DNA of 64,000 nt from Cyanophora paradoxa (taxonomy: Eukaryota; Glaucocystophyceae; Cyanophorales; Cyanophoraceae): assembly GCA_004431415.1 (NCBI GenBank), contig QPMI01000679.1:62001-126000 (forward strand), read 5' to 3'. Below are positions 10,509 through 22,658 of this stretch, piece by piece. Position numbers and translations under genes: made by a program. Positions within the stretch are counted from its first letter, which is position 1. Every line of letters begins with the position of its first letter. The notes under the pieces were generated by a model. That model was not told the DNA's origin, did no database searches, and saw only the letters and a program-made list of their open reading frames with translations.

Positions 10509-11390
10509 TCAGCGCCCCCCCGGGCCCCGCACCTCGTGCATGACCACCTTCTCGGTGACGAAGACGTCTCTGTTCTCCCACTCGTAGTTCTTGCCCGTCA
10601 GCTCGTAGCCTGCCGCCGGCGCGCGCGTACGTACGCATCAGCCAAGCCTTGAAGCACGGAGTCAGGTCGAGACAAAGAGCCGCCTGACCTAGCTTCGGAT
10701 AATAGCGCAGGAGATCCTCCCGAACGTTCAGAGTCCAGAGCGTCTGGTCGATTCTCATAGCTTAGATCTAAATCCAGCCGGCGCGCGTCGGGCTGCAGGC
10801 GGGCTGCGCTCGGGGTCGAACTTGTTTACCATCGCCTTGGCGCCGCGCGCGCGCGCGCAGGATTCGATCTCGCCGATGAAGCGGCGCCCGAGGCCGCGCC
10901 CCTGGTACCCCGCGTCCACGGCGAGCATCTTCATGAGGGCCTCCTCGCCTTTGATCTGTATGCCGGGCGAGCGTGTGCCTGAGCGGGCGCCTGGGCTTTC
11001 GCGTGGAATGCTGACAGACCTCGACGTGCACGCTCCCGATGACGCGTCCTCGAGCGGCCTCCGAGGCCTCCGGCTTCGCGGCCGCCTCGAGCTCGAGCTC
11101 GGGTCGAAGGCGCAGCACGAGGAGGTCGCCGGGCGCGTCGAGCAGCTCCAGGATCTCCTTCTCGTTCGTCCTGGGGACCTGGCGCGGGGCCATGCACTTC
11201 AGTGACACGTGCGCGGGACGCGTCGAATGAGCCGCGGCCGGCCGCGGCGCGCGCGTCGGCCGCCCTCTGCGCCCACCTTGACCCACTGCGCGTCCTTCGC
11301 GAAGTATCCCCTGTTTACGACGCCGACGATCGCCTCCAGGTCGTCCCGCGTGGCGCGCGCGAGCTCGACGTGGCTCACCTCCGGCGCCAT
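10509..11390 (-). CDS. GNAT-family N-acetyltransferase
   Basis: The family moves an acetyl group from acetyl-CoA to an amine. The start is taken at ATG 11390 (MAPEVSHVELARATRDDLEA), which opens straight into the first strand and helix of a GNAT fold; an ATG 63 bases upstream is also in frame. Exons then give NEKEILELLDAPGDLLVLRL, an acidic/Ala insert, RGRVIGSVHVE, and the acetyl-CoA loop in EALMKMLAVDAGYQGRGLGR (Q-x-R-G-x-G/A type motif A), continuing RFIGEIESCARARGAKAM. The last exon carries GYELTGKNYEWENRDVFVTE and stops at 10509-10511. The substrate cannot be told. It is divergent from the CH-domain gene at 12028. Confidence 0.83.
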
Positions 11391-12027
11391 CGCCGCGGCT
11401 GGGGTCTGCAGGCCTAGGCTGCCGCAACCGGTGCTGGAAGCTCGCCGCGTCAAGATGCGACACGGCGGGGGCGTGTAGATGCGGCGCTTGGCTAGCTGCG
11501 AGCGCTCTCGAGCTCTGATTTGCCGCGCGCGTGCGGCCTGGCGCTCCCGAGTCCCGGCGGGTGCTTCGCTGCGGGCGCTCTAGGCTCGTCCGCAGTGCGC
11601 TTTTACAGCTGGAGGATCGCGCGGGAGACGAATTGCGCGTTTTGCGTCAGCACACGTGACTCCTACTCGTAGGCGCGTCAACGTGGCACTTGGCGCTGCA
11701 CTATTTGATTGCTTTGACCGAGCTATGCTAAGCCTGGCGCTTCGGCAGCTGGCTCGCGGCCCAGTCGGGACCCGGGGGTACGCGTTTGACCACCGCCAGC
11801 AACGGCTGGGAATGCAGAGCACCTCAGAACCGCCAGCTGAAGCCAGGGATAGTTAGCTAGAGCACAGACAGCGCAGCAGCAACCGCCCCGCGCGCCAGAC
11901 CGACGCGCACAAGCAGATCGTCGCGTGGCGTTTCAGGTTTCGGAGTACGGCCCGGGGCGTAGGGCACGCCCGCAGGGCTGGCACTGCCACAGCTGCAGCT
12001 AGCGGGTTTCACCCTGAAAAAGGCACG
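11391..12027. promoter_or_regulatory. Divergent intergenic region between GNAT and CH-domain genes
   Basis: About 640 bp separate the two starts, which point away from each other. There is a plausible upstream leader for each, but no clear TATA box. Open frames within it look like shadows. Confidence 0.4.
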
Positions 12028-15000
12028 ATGGACACACCCATGCAGCTCGGCAGCGTGGGCAAGAAGGACCTGCTCGACTGGGCGACCCTCATGGGCGGCC
12101 GGCCGGTGCGCCGCCTCCCGCACCGCTACTGCGCAGCTACGCGACGGGCTCATCGAGCGGCGGCGCGCAGGTGAACCGCGTGGAGGACCTGAAGGACGGG
12201 GTCGTCCTTGTCCGCATCCTCCTGCAGGTCTTCCCCCGCATCGCCCAGATGCGGAGGCTCAAGTTCAAGGTGCACGCGAGCGGCCGCGGCCGCTTCCAAG
12301 CGCGAAGGCGCGCGCTTAAGGCGAAGGCGCGGCAGGCGACCCCGCGCGGGGAGTGGGAGCGCCGCGAGAACTGGGAGTCAGTCGAGGCGGCGCTCGAGGA
12401 GCTGCGCGTCCCGCCCAAGCTCGTGGACGCCGAGGGCGTCCAGGCCGGGCGCTTCAAGGCCTGCTACTCGGCGCTCGTACTCACGTACTTCCTGTTCAAC
12501 TTGGCGCGGGACCCTGACTTCTCCGCGGACTTCATGCACCCCGTGGACGGCCGGCTCGCCGCCTTCTTGCAGAGCCCGCGCTCGCTGGAGTGCCTGGCGC
12601 GCGGGGGCGCCCTGGATGGGCCCGGGTCGTCCCGCGGGGGGAGCCCCAACCCCCTCGACGGGAGCTTCGCCAGCAGCGCGACGCACGCGGCGCACGGGGC
12701 GCCGCCGCCCGCGCCGCCGCTCCGCCCGCTCACCGATTACGACGGGCGGCCGGCGATGGCCCCCCCCGAGCCCATCGCGCCCCGGGCGCCGCCTCTCGAC
12801 GACGCCCTGTCCTTCGGGCCCTGGTCCGCCGCCGCGGGGCCGCCGCCGCCGCCGCCGCCGCCGCCGGGCGCCGCGGCACTCCGGACGCCCTCGCGGCGGC
12901 CCTCGCCGCCGGCGGGGGCCACTGGCTCTCGCCCGTGCGCACCCTCCGCGCCGCCGCGCCGCCGCCCGCCTTCGCATCCTCCACTGCCACCTCAGTCACC
13001 TCGGCCGCCCCGACCCGGCCCCGGGCCCCGCCCCGGCTCCGCCTTCGCCCCCAACACCTCCCGCTCCGCCCCCGCCCCGTTCGCCGCCGCCGCCGCCGCC
13101 GCCGCCCCCGCGCCCGCGCCGCACGCGGGGCAGGGCCCCGCCCCCGCTGGGGCGCCCCGTCGGGCCCCGGGCCCGCCCGGAGGCCCCGTGGGCGTTCAGC
13201 GAGCCCGCCCGGGGCGGCGCCCGCGGCCGCGCCGCCGGGCCCGACCCCTCCTCGCCGCTCCTGCGGGGCCGTGCGCGCTCGGCTGCGCCGGCGCGCTCGG
13301 CCCCGCGGCGCCCCGCCGCCGCGGCGGGCGGCGAGCGCCGAGCGGGCGCCGGCGTCGGTGGCGGCGCTGCAGGAGACCGTGCTCCGCCTTGAGGAGGAGC
13401 TGGGCGAGGCGCGGTACGAGCGGGACGCGGCGCGGCGGGCCGCCCGCTTCGCCGCGGAGCACGCGCGGGCCCAGGTCCGTGTGTCGGCGGCTGGGCGGGA
13501 GGCCTAGGGGGCGCCTTCCTTAGGACCGCATTTACGACCCCGGGAACAGGTGGAGGCGGCGGTGCGGGCGGAGCGCGAGGAGCGGGCGCGGCTGGAGGCC
13601 CAGCACGACTTCAACCTCCAGGTACCCCCCCCTAACCCCCCCCCCCCCCCCTTAAGCCGCTCCCATCCGCCCCTTGGATTGCTCCTAGATAGAATCTGAT
13701 CCGAGGCCGCCCCCCCCCCCCCCCCCCCTCCGTCCTCAGAACGAGCGAATCGCGTGGCACCACCGGCTGGCGGCCGAGCTCCGCGGACTCCACCGCGCCC
13801 TCCTCGCCGACGCCCTCCGCCCCCTCCCCGCCGGCGAGGCGGCGCTCTCGGAGCTCTCGTCGCCCCCGCGAGACGAAGCGGACGCCGAGGTGCGTAGTCA
13901 GCTAAAAAGATTATTTGAAGGACCTAAAGATCCTTCATTGGATAAGCTTTAGCCATCTAACGAACGCGAGCCGACCTGTACTGCTGCTGCAGGTGCGGGG
14001 CGTGATGCGGGCGAGGCGCGCGGCGCGCCAGTCGGAGGGGACGGCCGCCACCCTCAGCGACGACGAGGGCGGCGGGGGGCGGCCCGGAGGCGGCGGCCTG
14101 GGCCTCGGACTGGGACTGGGACTGGGCGGCGGGCCCGGGGCCGAGCTGGCAAACACCGTCCACCAGGCTCGCCCCTACCGCCTCCTAGGCCTCCTCCTCG
14201 CCTAGGCTACGCTCTTTCTTTCTCTCTGAACACCGCCGCCGCTACCGCCTCCTCCTCGTCTCCGCTCTTAACGCCCCCCCTCCCCCTCCTCCTCCTCCCC
14301 CTCCTCCTCCCCGCCTCTGTCTTCTCCTCTGAACTCTTCTCTTCTCTCTCTCGCGCAGCTGCAGACGCTGCACGGGCGCCAAGTGGACGCCCTCGAGCGC
14401 GCCAACGCCGCCCTCCGCTCCCAGGTGGATAAAAGGATGGAAGATGAAGAAGAAGCTTAAGGATTCTAACTCTCCTCTTAGGTGGAGGAGCTTCAGGGGC
14501 GGGTGGGCGAGGAGGCGCGCATGCGGGGCGGGCTGGCCGCCGAGGTCGCGGCCCGCGACGCCCGCCTCTACGCCCTCCTCGAGGGCGCCCCCGCCGCCTC
14601 CGGCCCGGTGCTTGACCTTTAAGCGAGAGAAAGATTGTCGTACCCCGCTCATTTGCTTGAGCTCGTCAGAACGCGGCGGACGGGGCGGCGGCGGCGGCGA
14701 CGGGGGACGCGTCGGCGCGCTACGCGCAGCTGACGCCGCTGGAGCGGCGCCTCGTGCTCGAGGTCCGGCGCCTCCGCTCCGCGGCCGAGGAGGAGCGCGA
14801 GAGCGGGCGCCGGCGCGCCGCCGCCGCCGCCGCCGCCGCTTCCGCCGCTTCCGCCGCCGAGCGGGACGCGCCCTCGGGCGAGCTGGGCGAGCCGGGCGCC
14901 GCCGCCGCCGCCGGCCCCGTGGACGACGCGGAGGCTGCGGAGCTGCTCGAGCGGCTCCGGCGTGGGCACGAGCGGCAGCAGGGCGGCGCGGGGCCCTGCG

Positions 15001-16798
15001 CCGCCTGCGGCGCGCAGGAGTGCGTGGCCGAGGCTGCCTCCAGCTTCGTGTGGCGCCTCGCGTGCCGCGAGGCGGCGCTGCGCGAGCGCGTCGAGCGGTC
15101 GGCGGCGCGGGCGGCGGCGGCCGTGCGCGAGGCGCGGGCGGCGCGCGGGGCGTACCTCGAGGCACGCTCCAAGAGCGAGGCGGCGGTCGCGTCGGCGCGG
15201 CGCGAGGCGCGCGAGGCGGTGGACCGGCTGCGGGAGGAGCACCTCCTCGAGGCGGCCGGGCGCCACGCGCGCATCGAGGCGGCCGAGGCGCGCGCGGCGT
15301 CGCTGGAGTCGGAGCTGCGGTCGGCGCGGGCCGACGCGGCGTGGCTAAGGGAGGCCGCCCTCGCTGCGGACGAGGCGCGGTTCTCGGCCCTTGCGGGGCG
15401 GGTACGGTCCCTGGGGGAGGAAGCGGCTCGTCTGAGGCTCCGGGACGAGGCCCACGGCCGCCTCGAGCAGGTCAGATCAGCTCAGATCTGATCTGATCTG
15501 AGCGTCCCTCTGATGATGTGCCTTGGCAGGTCCTGCGGCGGGCCCTGAACGCGGCGGAGGCGCTGCTGGCGATGGGGCCGGGCGGGGGCGGGCCGGACGC
15601 GGCGGCCCGCGGCGCGATCACGGCGCAGCGGCACGCGCTCCTGCAGGAGTCCGTCGCGATCACCCAGAAGCTGGAGGCGCTCGAGGGGCGGCGAGGTGGG
15701 ACCCGCGAGAGCGGCGGCGACGCCGGCAAGGACGGGGACGGGCCGGCCCCGAGCGAGGGCGCGCTGATCAAGGAGGCCGTCGCGGGGGCGCGGGCGGAGC
15801 TCTCGCGGGCCCTGGCGTCCGCCGAGCGGGCGCGGGAGCGGGAGCGGGACGCGCGGGAGGAGGCCGTGCAGATGCGCGCGGCGCTGCGGGAGGCGGAGGC
15901 GGCCGAGCGGGCCGCCCGCGACTCGGCCGACCGCAACGCCCGCCGCGCCGGTGCCTCCTACCGTCCTTCCTTCCTTCTTTTATTCTGAGCGGTCGCGCGC
16001 AGCGGAGGCGGAGGAGGCGCGGAGGGCGGCGGAGGAGCGCGCGGCGGCCGCCGAGTGGCCCGAGCCGGTGCGCCACGCCCGCCCCGCCCCGCGCCACGGA
16101 CGGGGCGCCCACCCACGGCGCCCCGCGCAGACGCTGGAATCGCTGCTAGAGGGGCGGCACCGGCCCCGGCCCGAGGAGGGGCGGCGCCACCGCTCCCGCG
16201 GTTCTCGCGGGACCGCCCCCGCCCCCGCCCCGGCCCGCCCCGCCCCGACGCCGGCGGCGCCTCTGCCTTCGACTCGCTCCCCTCGTCCGCCCTCAGCTCC
16301 CCGACCTTCGGTCCACAACAGCACCACCACCATCATAATTATCAGCAGCAGCAGCAGCAACAGCAGACGAGGGCGGCCCCGCCGCCGCTTCCCGCCGCCT
16401 CGTCTTCCCTTCCCCAGGCCTCCCCCCGGAGCGCCTTTCGGGCCGTAGCTGGGGCGCCGCCGCCGCCCCCGCCGCCACCGGCGGGGGCGAGGGGCGCGCC
16501 CGGCGCGGCCTCCCCCTTGCCCTTCCTCGACGAAGTCAAGGCTGCCGTCGAGTCCCGTCGCTCGCACGCGGACGCCGGGCGCCCCGCGCCGCCCTCCCCG
16601 ACCCGCCCGCGCACGCCCGGGCGCTACGGCACGACGAGCTCGCGCTCGCTGCTGCGGGCGGAGGCGGGGAGCCCGGGGGGCGCCAGCGAGGGCGGCCTCA
16701 GCGCGGCGGACGAGCTGGCCGAGCGCTTGAGCGCGCGCCGCCTGCGCGTCGCGCCGGGCTCCAGCGGCGAGGAGAGCGACGAGGAGGCCGGCCCATAG
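12028..16798 (+). CDS. CH-domain (EB1/SPEF1-like) coiled-coil protein
   Basis: The N-terminus begins MDTPMQLGSVGKKDLLDWAT. After one or two small introns, VEDLKDGVVLVRILLQVFPR, ENWESVEAALEELRVPPK and FKACYSALVLTYFLFNLARD follow, the pattern of a calponin-homology domain of the microtubule-binding EB1/SPEF1 kind. Then comes a long Pro/Ala-rich linker (to about 13340), followed by coiled-coil exons with heptad-like, charge-rich sequence (LQETVLRLEEELGEARYERD; LQTLHGRQVDALERANAALR; YAQLTPLERRLVLEVRRLRS). Near the C-terminus are a His run and an eight-residue Gln run (about 16318-16370), a poly-Pro run, and an acidic end SSGEESDEEAGP with stop 16798. A role at microtubules, basal body or flagellum is inferred. 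Introns include donors GTACCCCCC (13622) and one with an AGATCTGATCT repeat (about 15474). Confidence 0.75.
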
Positions 16799-17723
16799 CC
16801 TGCGTAGAAGCTGCTATAGATAGCGATGGTGATTGATTTATCGCGATCGATGTCGTGTTCAAACAAACTCGCCGACACATCTGAAATATAGATACCGACA
16901 GACTCTGATCATGAGAGCACACGAATAGAAGCCAACGCAGGGGTCGTCAGACTGAGATCTAGAGTGTGCCGAGTCTGCAGGGCACGACTGATATCGATAT
17001 CGAGCGCGAAACAAGTATCCTGCATTTGGGAAGACCGACGTGGAAATCCCGAAAAACAATAACACATAATAGAGAAGCCGAATCGCGATGTACGGTACAG
17101 CAATTAATGCATACACATGGAAAATGAGGGGGGCCAAGAGGTACACACTGTCACTGCAGCTGGTCACGCAACTATACACACAAGTTAAACTGGAATGTCT
17201 TTCTGTGCGAGTTTCCTACAGGCCTGCTCTTTCTCTGGTAACTTGACGAAGCTATGCTATAATATATATATAAACAAGATAATTACCAAGAGCAAAATGG
17301 AAGGAAGGTGTTATGTTCTGTTAAGCGTCTGCTGTTCAGAATAGGGGGCCCGCCGGACGTAGCGGACCCTAAAGCCACGTCTGACGGTCCATAACTGAAG
17401 GTCTATTTAAAAAGCACCAGGAACCGGAATCGATATCATACACTAGACAAAGGACAACGGAATGTACACTATATACCTAATACTTAGTTACAGTGCCGCG
17501 AGGCGGGGCTCACAGCAATAACACCCACTCGACAATTACTGGGCGCACGCCCGCCCGACCACCAGGAGGGGGGTAGGGGCGGGCCGGACGCAATGGAAAA
17601 CAGCGAAAAAAAAGGCGAAGCCAAGCCAGGCTCGTGCGAAGGAGGAGAAGCAGCGGGACGAGGAAGGGGGCCGCTTCTCGCCCCAGCGGCCGCCTAAGCG
17701 GCCGGCCGCTCACGCCGCTTCAT
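16799..17723. other. Convergent intergenic region
   Basis: The CH-domain gene and the CCT gene end toward this stretch. It is less GC-rich than the genes and contains short palindromes (ATCGCGAT, GATATCGATATC) and a TA repeat (about 17262). Open frames on the - strand (16859-17179) have no recognisable protein. Confidence 0.45.
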
Positions 17724-19222
17724 TCAGGAGGAGGCGGAGGGGGGGAAGGAGACGCTGGCGGGGGGTAGGGGGGCCCCGGCCCCGGCGTCGAGCATCTGGT
17801 CGACGTCCTTCCTCGAAACGAAGCGCCCGCTGATCCGCACCCGCCTGCGAAGAGATCGCCGACGTCAGCAGACGCACGCACGCACGTGCGCGAACGGTCT
17901 CTGAATCTAATCCGATCGGATCCGATCCGAGCCGATCCGTCGCGCCGCCTAGGGAAAGGGGGGAGGAAGGGGCGGGCGCACTTGGCAGCGGCCTCCTGGC
18001 GTACATTGTAGAGGACGCGGCGCTCGAAGCGGCGCCGGCTCCGCCTGCCCTCGGGTCAGATCTGATCTGATCTAATTTGATCCGATCTAATTTGTTGAAG
18101 GAGGTGCGTGCGGATTCTAATGATCTGATCCGAACGCTACTTTAGCTGGGCGCCAACGCACTTCTCGCGGTAGCGACGGAGTGCCTCCTCGCGGGACCAC
18201 GGCGTGCCGTCTGCGCGGCGGCCGCGTGAGTCAGTCAGGAGCCTAGGCGGGTGCGGATGCGGATCGGGGCGAGGCGAGCCGCACCCCGGTAGGCCGCGGC
18301 GGGCCGGCCGTCGGGGCCGCGCGGGGTGGGGTACGGGTACGCGCGGGGCGTGACCTGGGGGGACGGGACGCTGCAGGGCGAGGCGGAGGAGGAGGAGGAG
18401 GAGGAGGAGGAGGGGCCGCCGGCCGAAATCGGAGCAGCCGTCGGGGGCCCCTCTGGGATGCGGATCGGGGGCGGGAGCCCGGCAAAGCCGTGCCCCATCG
18501 TCGGGATCGCAGCCTGCGACCGGGCGGGCTCGCACGGGAGAAAAAAAAGGGGGGGGGGCGAGGAATGGACTGGTACGCACGCGGGGGCCCAGGGGCGTAC
18601 GCGGGACGCGGAGGGAGGGCACGGGCCAGCCGCAGGCTGCGAACGCGGCCGCCTGCGCCGTCCACTGGGGAACTATCGCTGCGGGGCGGCACGGTCAGGG
18701 AGGCCGGGCCGGTCGAATTTACGGCGGAGGGGGTGCGAACCGTCCGCGGTCTCGCGGGGCAGGGGGGGAGGCGTCGGGGAGCGGGAGGGGACGGGGGACA
18801 CCCCGAAGCCGCCCCGCGACGAGGCCGAGGAGGCGTTTGCCGTGGCGGCGCGCCAGGAGGCGATCGCGCGCGCGAACGAAGGTCCCAGGGCCCCGTTCCC
18901 GAAGAACGCGAGGTGCTCCTCGTAGCCCGCCAGGGGCCCGGTGTGCCCGTCCACGACCGTGATCCCGCCGTCCCCGGGCGGGCCCGTCGGACCGCCGAAC
19001 ATCTCCTCGGTCACCTCCGTCGGCACAAACGTTGGGACGGCGCCGTCGGCCCCGTACGCCTGCGGCGCGGTCGGGTCAGCGCGGAAGCCGCCGCGCTTAA
19101 CGCGCGGTTGGCGCCGGCACCTGGCCGAACGCTAGGGCAAGGAGGTACTCGCTGCGCAGAGAGCTCTCCGCCATCCGGGAGCTCTCCATCGCCTCCGCCT
19201 TCACGTGCGCTGACGCGGCCAT
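17724..19222 (-). CDS. CCT-domain (CONSTANS/TOC1-type) protein
   Basis: The start is ATG 19222 (MAASAHVKAEAMESSRMAES). Exon 2 gives AYGADGAVPTFVPTEVTEEM, then HLAFFGNGALGPSFARAIAS. The middle is Pro/Ser-rich and includes a nine-residue Ser run coded by CTC repeats. The C-terminus is a CCT domain split over three exons: WSREEALRRYREK, then RSRRRFERRVLYNVRQEAAAK, then RVRISGRFVSRKDVDQML; the stop is at 17724. CCT domains (about 43 residues, basic, ending G-R-F-x-x-K/R) bind NF-Y-like partners and DNA in plant light, clock and flowering regulators. I see no B-box or response-regulator domain in front, so this looks like a CCT-only protein. An intron near 18056-18110 carries the AGATCTGATCTGATCT repeat. 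Confidence 0.83.
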
Positions 19223-19825
19223 CTCTGTCGGCGCTGTCGCTGAGATCGGACGGCGCAGAGCCTGCTGCAGTTCGACAATAAAGCCCCGCTGAACGCCACG
19301 GATGGGATGGGAATGCGATGCCTTTTGCTTTTCTACAGAAAGTATGGAACCGCCTTAGTAGGGCGAGCTGAAAGTTCTCAGATCTCCCTGCAGCTGTATG
19401 CGCGTGCTGCTGTCAGCCTGCTGATCGCTTTGCTGCTCCTGATGAAAGATCTGCTTAGACACGAACTGAATTCGAAGCGAGCTCAGAAACACCATGCAGC
19501 TCCCTGTTAACCAACTCTACTATAGGATCCGGTGCGAAGTTTTCTCAGGGGGGTACGACTCGCTTGGGGTAAACTCGGCCCCGGCCGTCCGGGTATGGAG
19601 CCGAGAGACGTACGTGCGTTGCAGACTGCACCCTCACTGCAGCGCGCCCTGCGCAGACTGATCATCGGATGTCGCCCTTCGATGTAGATGTCGCCCTGCA
19701 TTTGCAGACAATTTGAATTTGGGGGTACAATCTGAACGGTGCCGGCGAGAGCGTACCCTTGGCACGTGCCAGCCGCGGCGGCCGCACCGGCGCACGACGG
19801 CGTAGATCAGGGAGTGCGGCCGCAC
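19223..19825. promoter_or_regulatory. Divergent intergenic region between CCT and F-box genes
   Basis: Both flanking genes start away from this 600 bp stretch. About 19300-19510 has moderate GC and no supported gene. An in-frame GTG-led extension of the F-box gene begins at 19739, but ATG 19826 is preferred. Confidence 0.4.
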
Positions 19826-21695
19826 ATGGATGACATGTGTGACATCGATGACATGGACGTCGGCGAGGGCGGGAGCGCCGGCGCTCAATTGCTCGACCTT
19901 CCGGTGCGTATGCTGGCTCGCTGCTGCGGAGAGGTTGCTCTTGGGCGCCTCGTGCGGCGTCCGATGACCCGCAACGCGCAGGATGAGCTGCTCCTCCACA
20001 TCCTTCGTTTCGCTTCGGCTAAGGAGCTGCGGGCGCTCTCCGCGGTCTGCCGAGGCACGCGAGAACTCGCCAACAGCGATTACGTGTGGGCGCATCTGCT
20101 TCAGGTCCGCCTGCGGCCTTCCGCTCTCTCTTCCGTCGGTCACCCTCTCTTCAGCGGGATTTCGGCCTCGGCGGCGCCGCCGCCGCCTGCAGCTGCCCTC
20201 GCCGCCTCTACGCAAGCATAAACTTGGCGCTTCGTGAGGCGGACGCGGCGGGACGGCACGCGCGGGCGACGATCGATTTCGACCCGAAGGCGCTTGACTA
20301 CGAGGTGCGCGCTTCCGCGTCCGCGTTGCTCCGCTCTGCTCATCACTCAGTCTTCTTCGCCGCAGCGCACGCGCTCCCCCTTCCTGCGCGTGGCCGGCCT
20401 GTGGGCCGACGGAGGCTGCGACGGGGGCGAGCTGCACCGCTACTCGCCGTTCCACGTCTTCGAGGCTTCGGGCGACTCGTACTGCTCGGAGGCGTCCCAC
20501 AACGTGCACATCGCGGGCGAGTTCGACGACGACCCGGCGCAGCGGGGGCTGGACGACGGCAGCCCCGAGCTGTCGTTCCGCGAGTTCGCGCTCACGCGCA
20601 TGCGCCACATCTTCCCCATCTTCGACGGCGCGATCTCGGCGGCCATCAGCACGGATCAAATTCTTCAGATCTGGTCGGACCCGCCGCCCGCGCCCCCTGC
20701 GCGCCCCGCCCCTCGCTCACCGACCGCGCGGCCGCCGCAGGTCCGACGTGTGGGGCTCTAACCTGCGCGCCTCGCTGCTCCAGGGACCCGAGCGCGACGA
20801 GGGATCATCGGCCCACGTCGCCCTCCTGCAGCGTGCCGACCGCCTGACCCGCGCCTACCGCGCGTTCCGCCACGCGCGACGCGAGTGCGCCGGCCCCGCC
20901 TCCGCCTCCGCCCCCGCCCCCGCCCCTAACCGCACTGTTCTTCGCTTTCTCAGCCGCGTCGAATGTCGCCGGATGGACCCTTCGTCGCCCCTGCTCCTCG
21001 CCTGCTCCCGTACCTTCGCGCACCGGGCGGCCGTCGCCGCCTCCGGGCCGCCCACCGTCGCGCTTCTCCGCTCCATCGTACTCCGGTGCGCGTTTTCCTC
21101 GCTGCCTCGAACCGCGCCGGCGCCCGCCGCCCGTCTCGTCTCACGCCGCGCCGCGCCGCGCAGGCGCCCGCCCGCGTTCACCTGCCCCGTCCGCACCGGC
21201 GTGATCTTCCTCTCATGTACCCCCCTCTCCGTCGAGCCCGCGGGGCGCGGCCCCGCCCCGCGGCCCGCCTGGCCCGCCGTCTCCGCCTTCGACGGAGTCG
21301 TGGATGCGGCCGCGGTCTCCGCGCGCCGCGGGGCCCGCGGGGCGGCCCTCCCGCCGCCCCGCCGCACCGGCTCCAGCGGCTCGTGCGCGTGGGTCGAGTT
21401 CGAGCGGCCGGCGGAGCCCCCCGCGGGCCCCTTCCCCGTCGTCTGGTTCCAGTTCCGCGACCACGGCCCCGGGGTACGCCTCCTCGAGGAGGGGGCGGAG
21501 GAGGTCGACGCGGCGACTGTACCCCTGGAGCAGGTCTTCTGCGGGCGGCACGTCCTCGTGAAGCTCATCGACGCGGAGGACCGCATGGCGGCGATGGGCG
21601 ACGACGGCCCCTCCACGAACCTCGACCTCAATGCCTGCCTCTTCCGCGGCGCCGCCCTGCGGCTGTACCCCGACGGCTCCTTCGCGTGCGCCTGA
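19826..21695 (+). CDS. F-box protein, substrate receptor type
   Basis: F-box proteins bring substrates to SCF ubiquitin ligases. The start is MDDMCDIDDMDVGEGG at 19826. An F-box follows within exon 1: QDELLLHILRFASAKELRAL, then SAVCRGTRELANSDYVWAHL. Later exons give ATIDFDPKALDYE, FLRVAGLWADGGCDGGELHR, YCSEASHNVHIAGEFDDDPA, FALTRMRHIFPIFDGAISAA, SDVWGSNLRASLLQGPERDE, and a last exon with AWVEFERPAEPPAGPFPVVW and LNACLFRGAALRLYPDGSFA, stop 21695. The region after the F-box may be a beta-rich substrate-binding domain, but I do not recognise it. It is divergent from the CCT gene. Confidence 0.75.
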
Positions 21696-22658
21696 ACGTT
21701 CTCCTCTCCCCAGGAGGTTGAGCCTAATCGCTTTCTTTCTTTCTCCTCATTGCTTTCTTTCCCGGCTGTACCATAGTCAGTAAGTCCTTGAGAGTGCCCG
21801 CTTTCGGACCCACCTCTGTAAACTACGCGTGCGATCGTAGATACTCGAATCCACCCGCTCAGCTCACTTCCTGCTATTTCCGTTAGCTCCCTACAGACTT
21901 GTCGTTTCGATCCTCGGTCCGTGACCGCTCTCAGCCCTGTAGCTTTGATCCATTTCGTGGTTTTTCTGCGTATCGTGCAAGATCTGTATACATCTTGAAC
22001 GCTAGCAGGCGTGCTTAGAGTTGAACTCGCTCAGGAACTGCAGCTTCAATTCGCTTGGATTTTCAGACACAGACCTACCGCAGAGGCCCGCGCACGCGCA
22101 GTGTAATTGTACCACTACGATTCCCCTCAGAATTTCATTGCAAGTGCAGAGACTCTGAGAACTTAGCCTAGTTGACTTCGATTTTCGTCACGGCGTGCAC
22201 TTAGTACGTGTATCCGCAGTATTACAGTTCCGTGCACTGCGGCACTCGGGCCGGCAGCCGCATTCAATTGCAATTGGAACGACTCATATGCATGGTCATG
22301 ATGCAGTACTAGCTATATAGCTATAGCTCGTCTGCACTGACTCTGCAGCCTGCAGCTGGCAGGTCGACGTCGACGTCGCAAGTGGCCATGCATATGGCTT
22401 GCCAATTGCAAGCTTAAGTTACAATTGCGCGCGCATGGGCGTGCATATGACATACAAACGAGCCATAGGATACCATACATCTCTACATGAAGATACCAAA
22501 ATACTGCAACATGTACTTATCGACTGCAACATGTACATGTACATATCGCGACTGCACTGCGAAAGGACGAAACTGAGAAACCTACGTACCCCTAAGGACT
22601 GAGCGAGCGGCGAGCGAGCGAAAAACAACAGAGCGCATGGAGGGGGGTACAGGGTCCA
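21696..22658. other. Convergent intergenic region with palindrome-rich DNA
   Basis: No supported gene. About 22255-22560 is full of short self-complementary words (CATATGCATGG, AGCTATATAGCTATAGCT, GTCGACGTCGACGTCG, TACATGTACATGTACA), like the DNA at 46-62 kb. Confidence 0.5.

Noticed and set aside
20855-21631. 258-codon - strand frame opposite the F-box gene
   Set aside because: Shadow of the F-box exons; Arg/Ala/Gly-rich with no recognisable motif.
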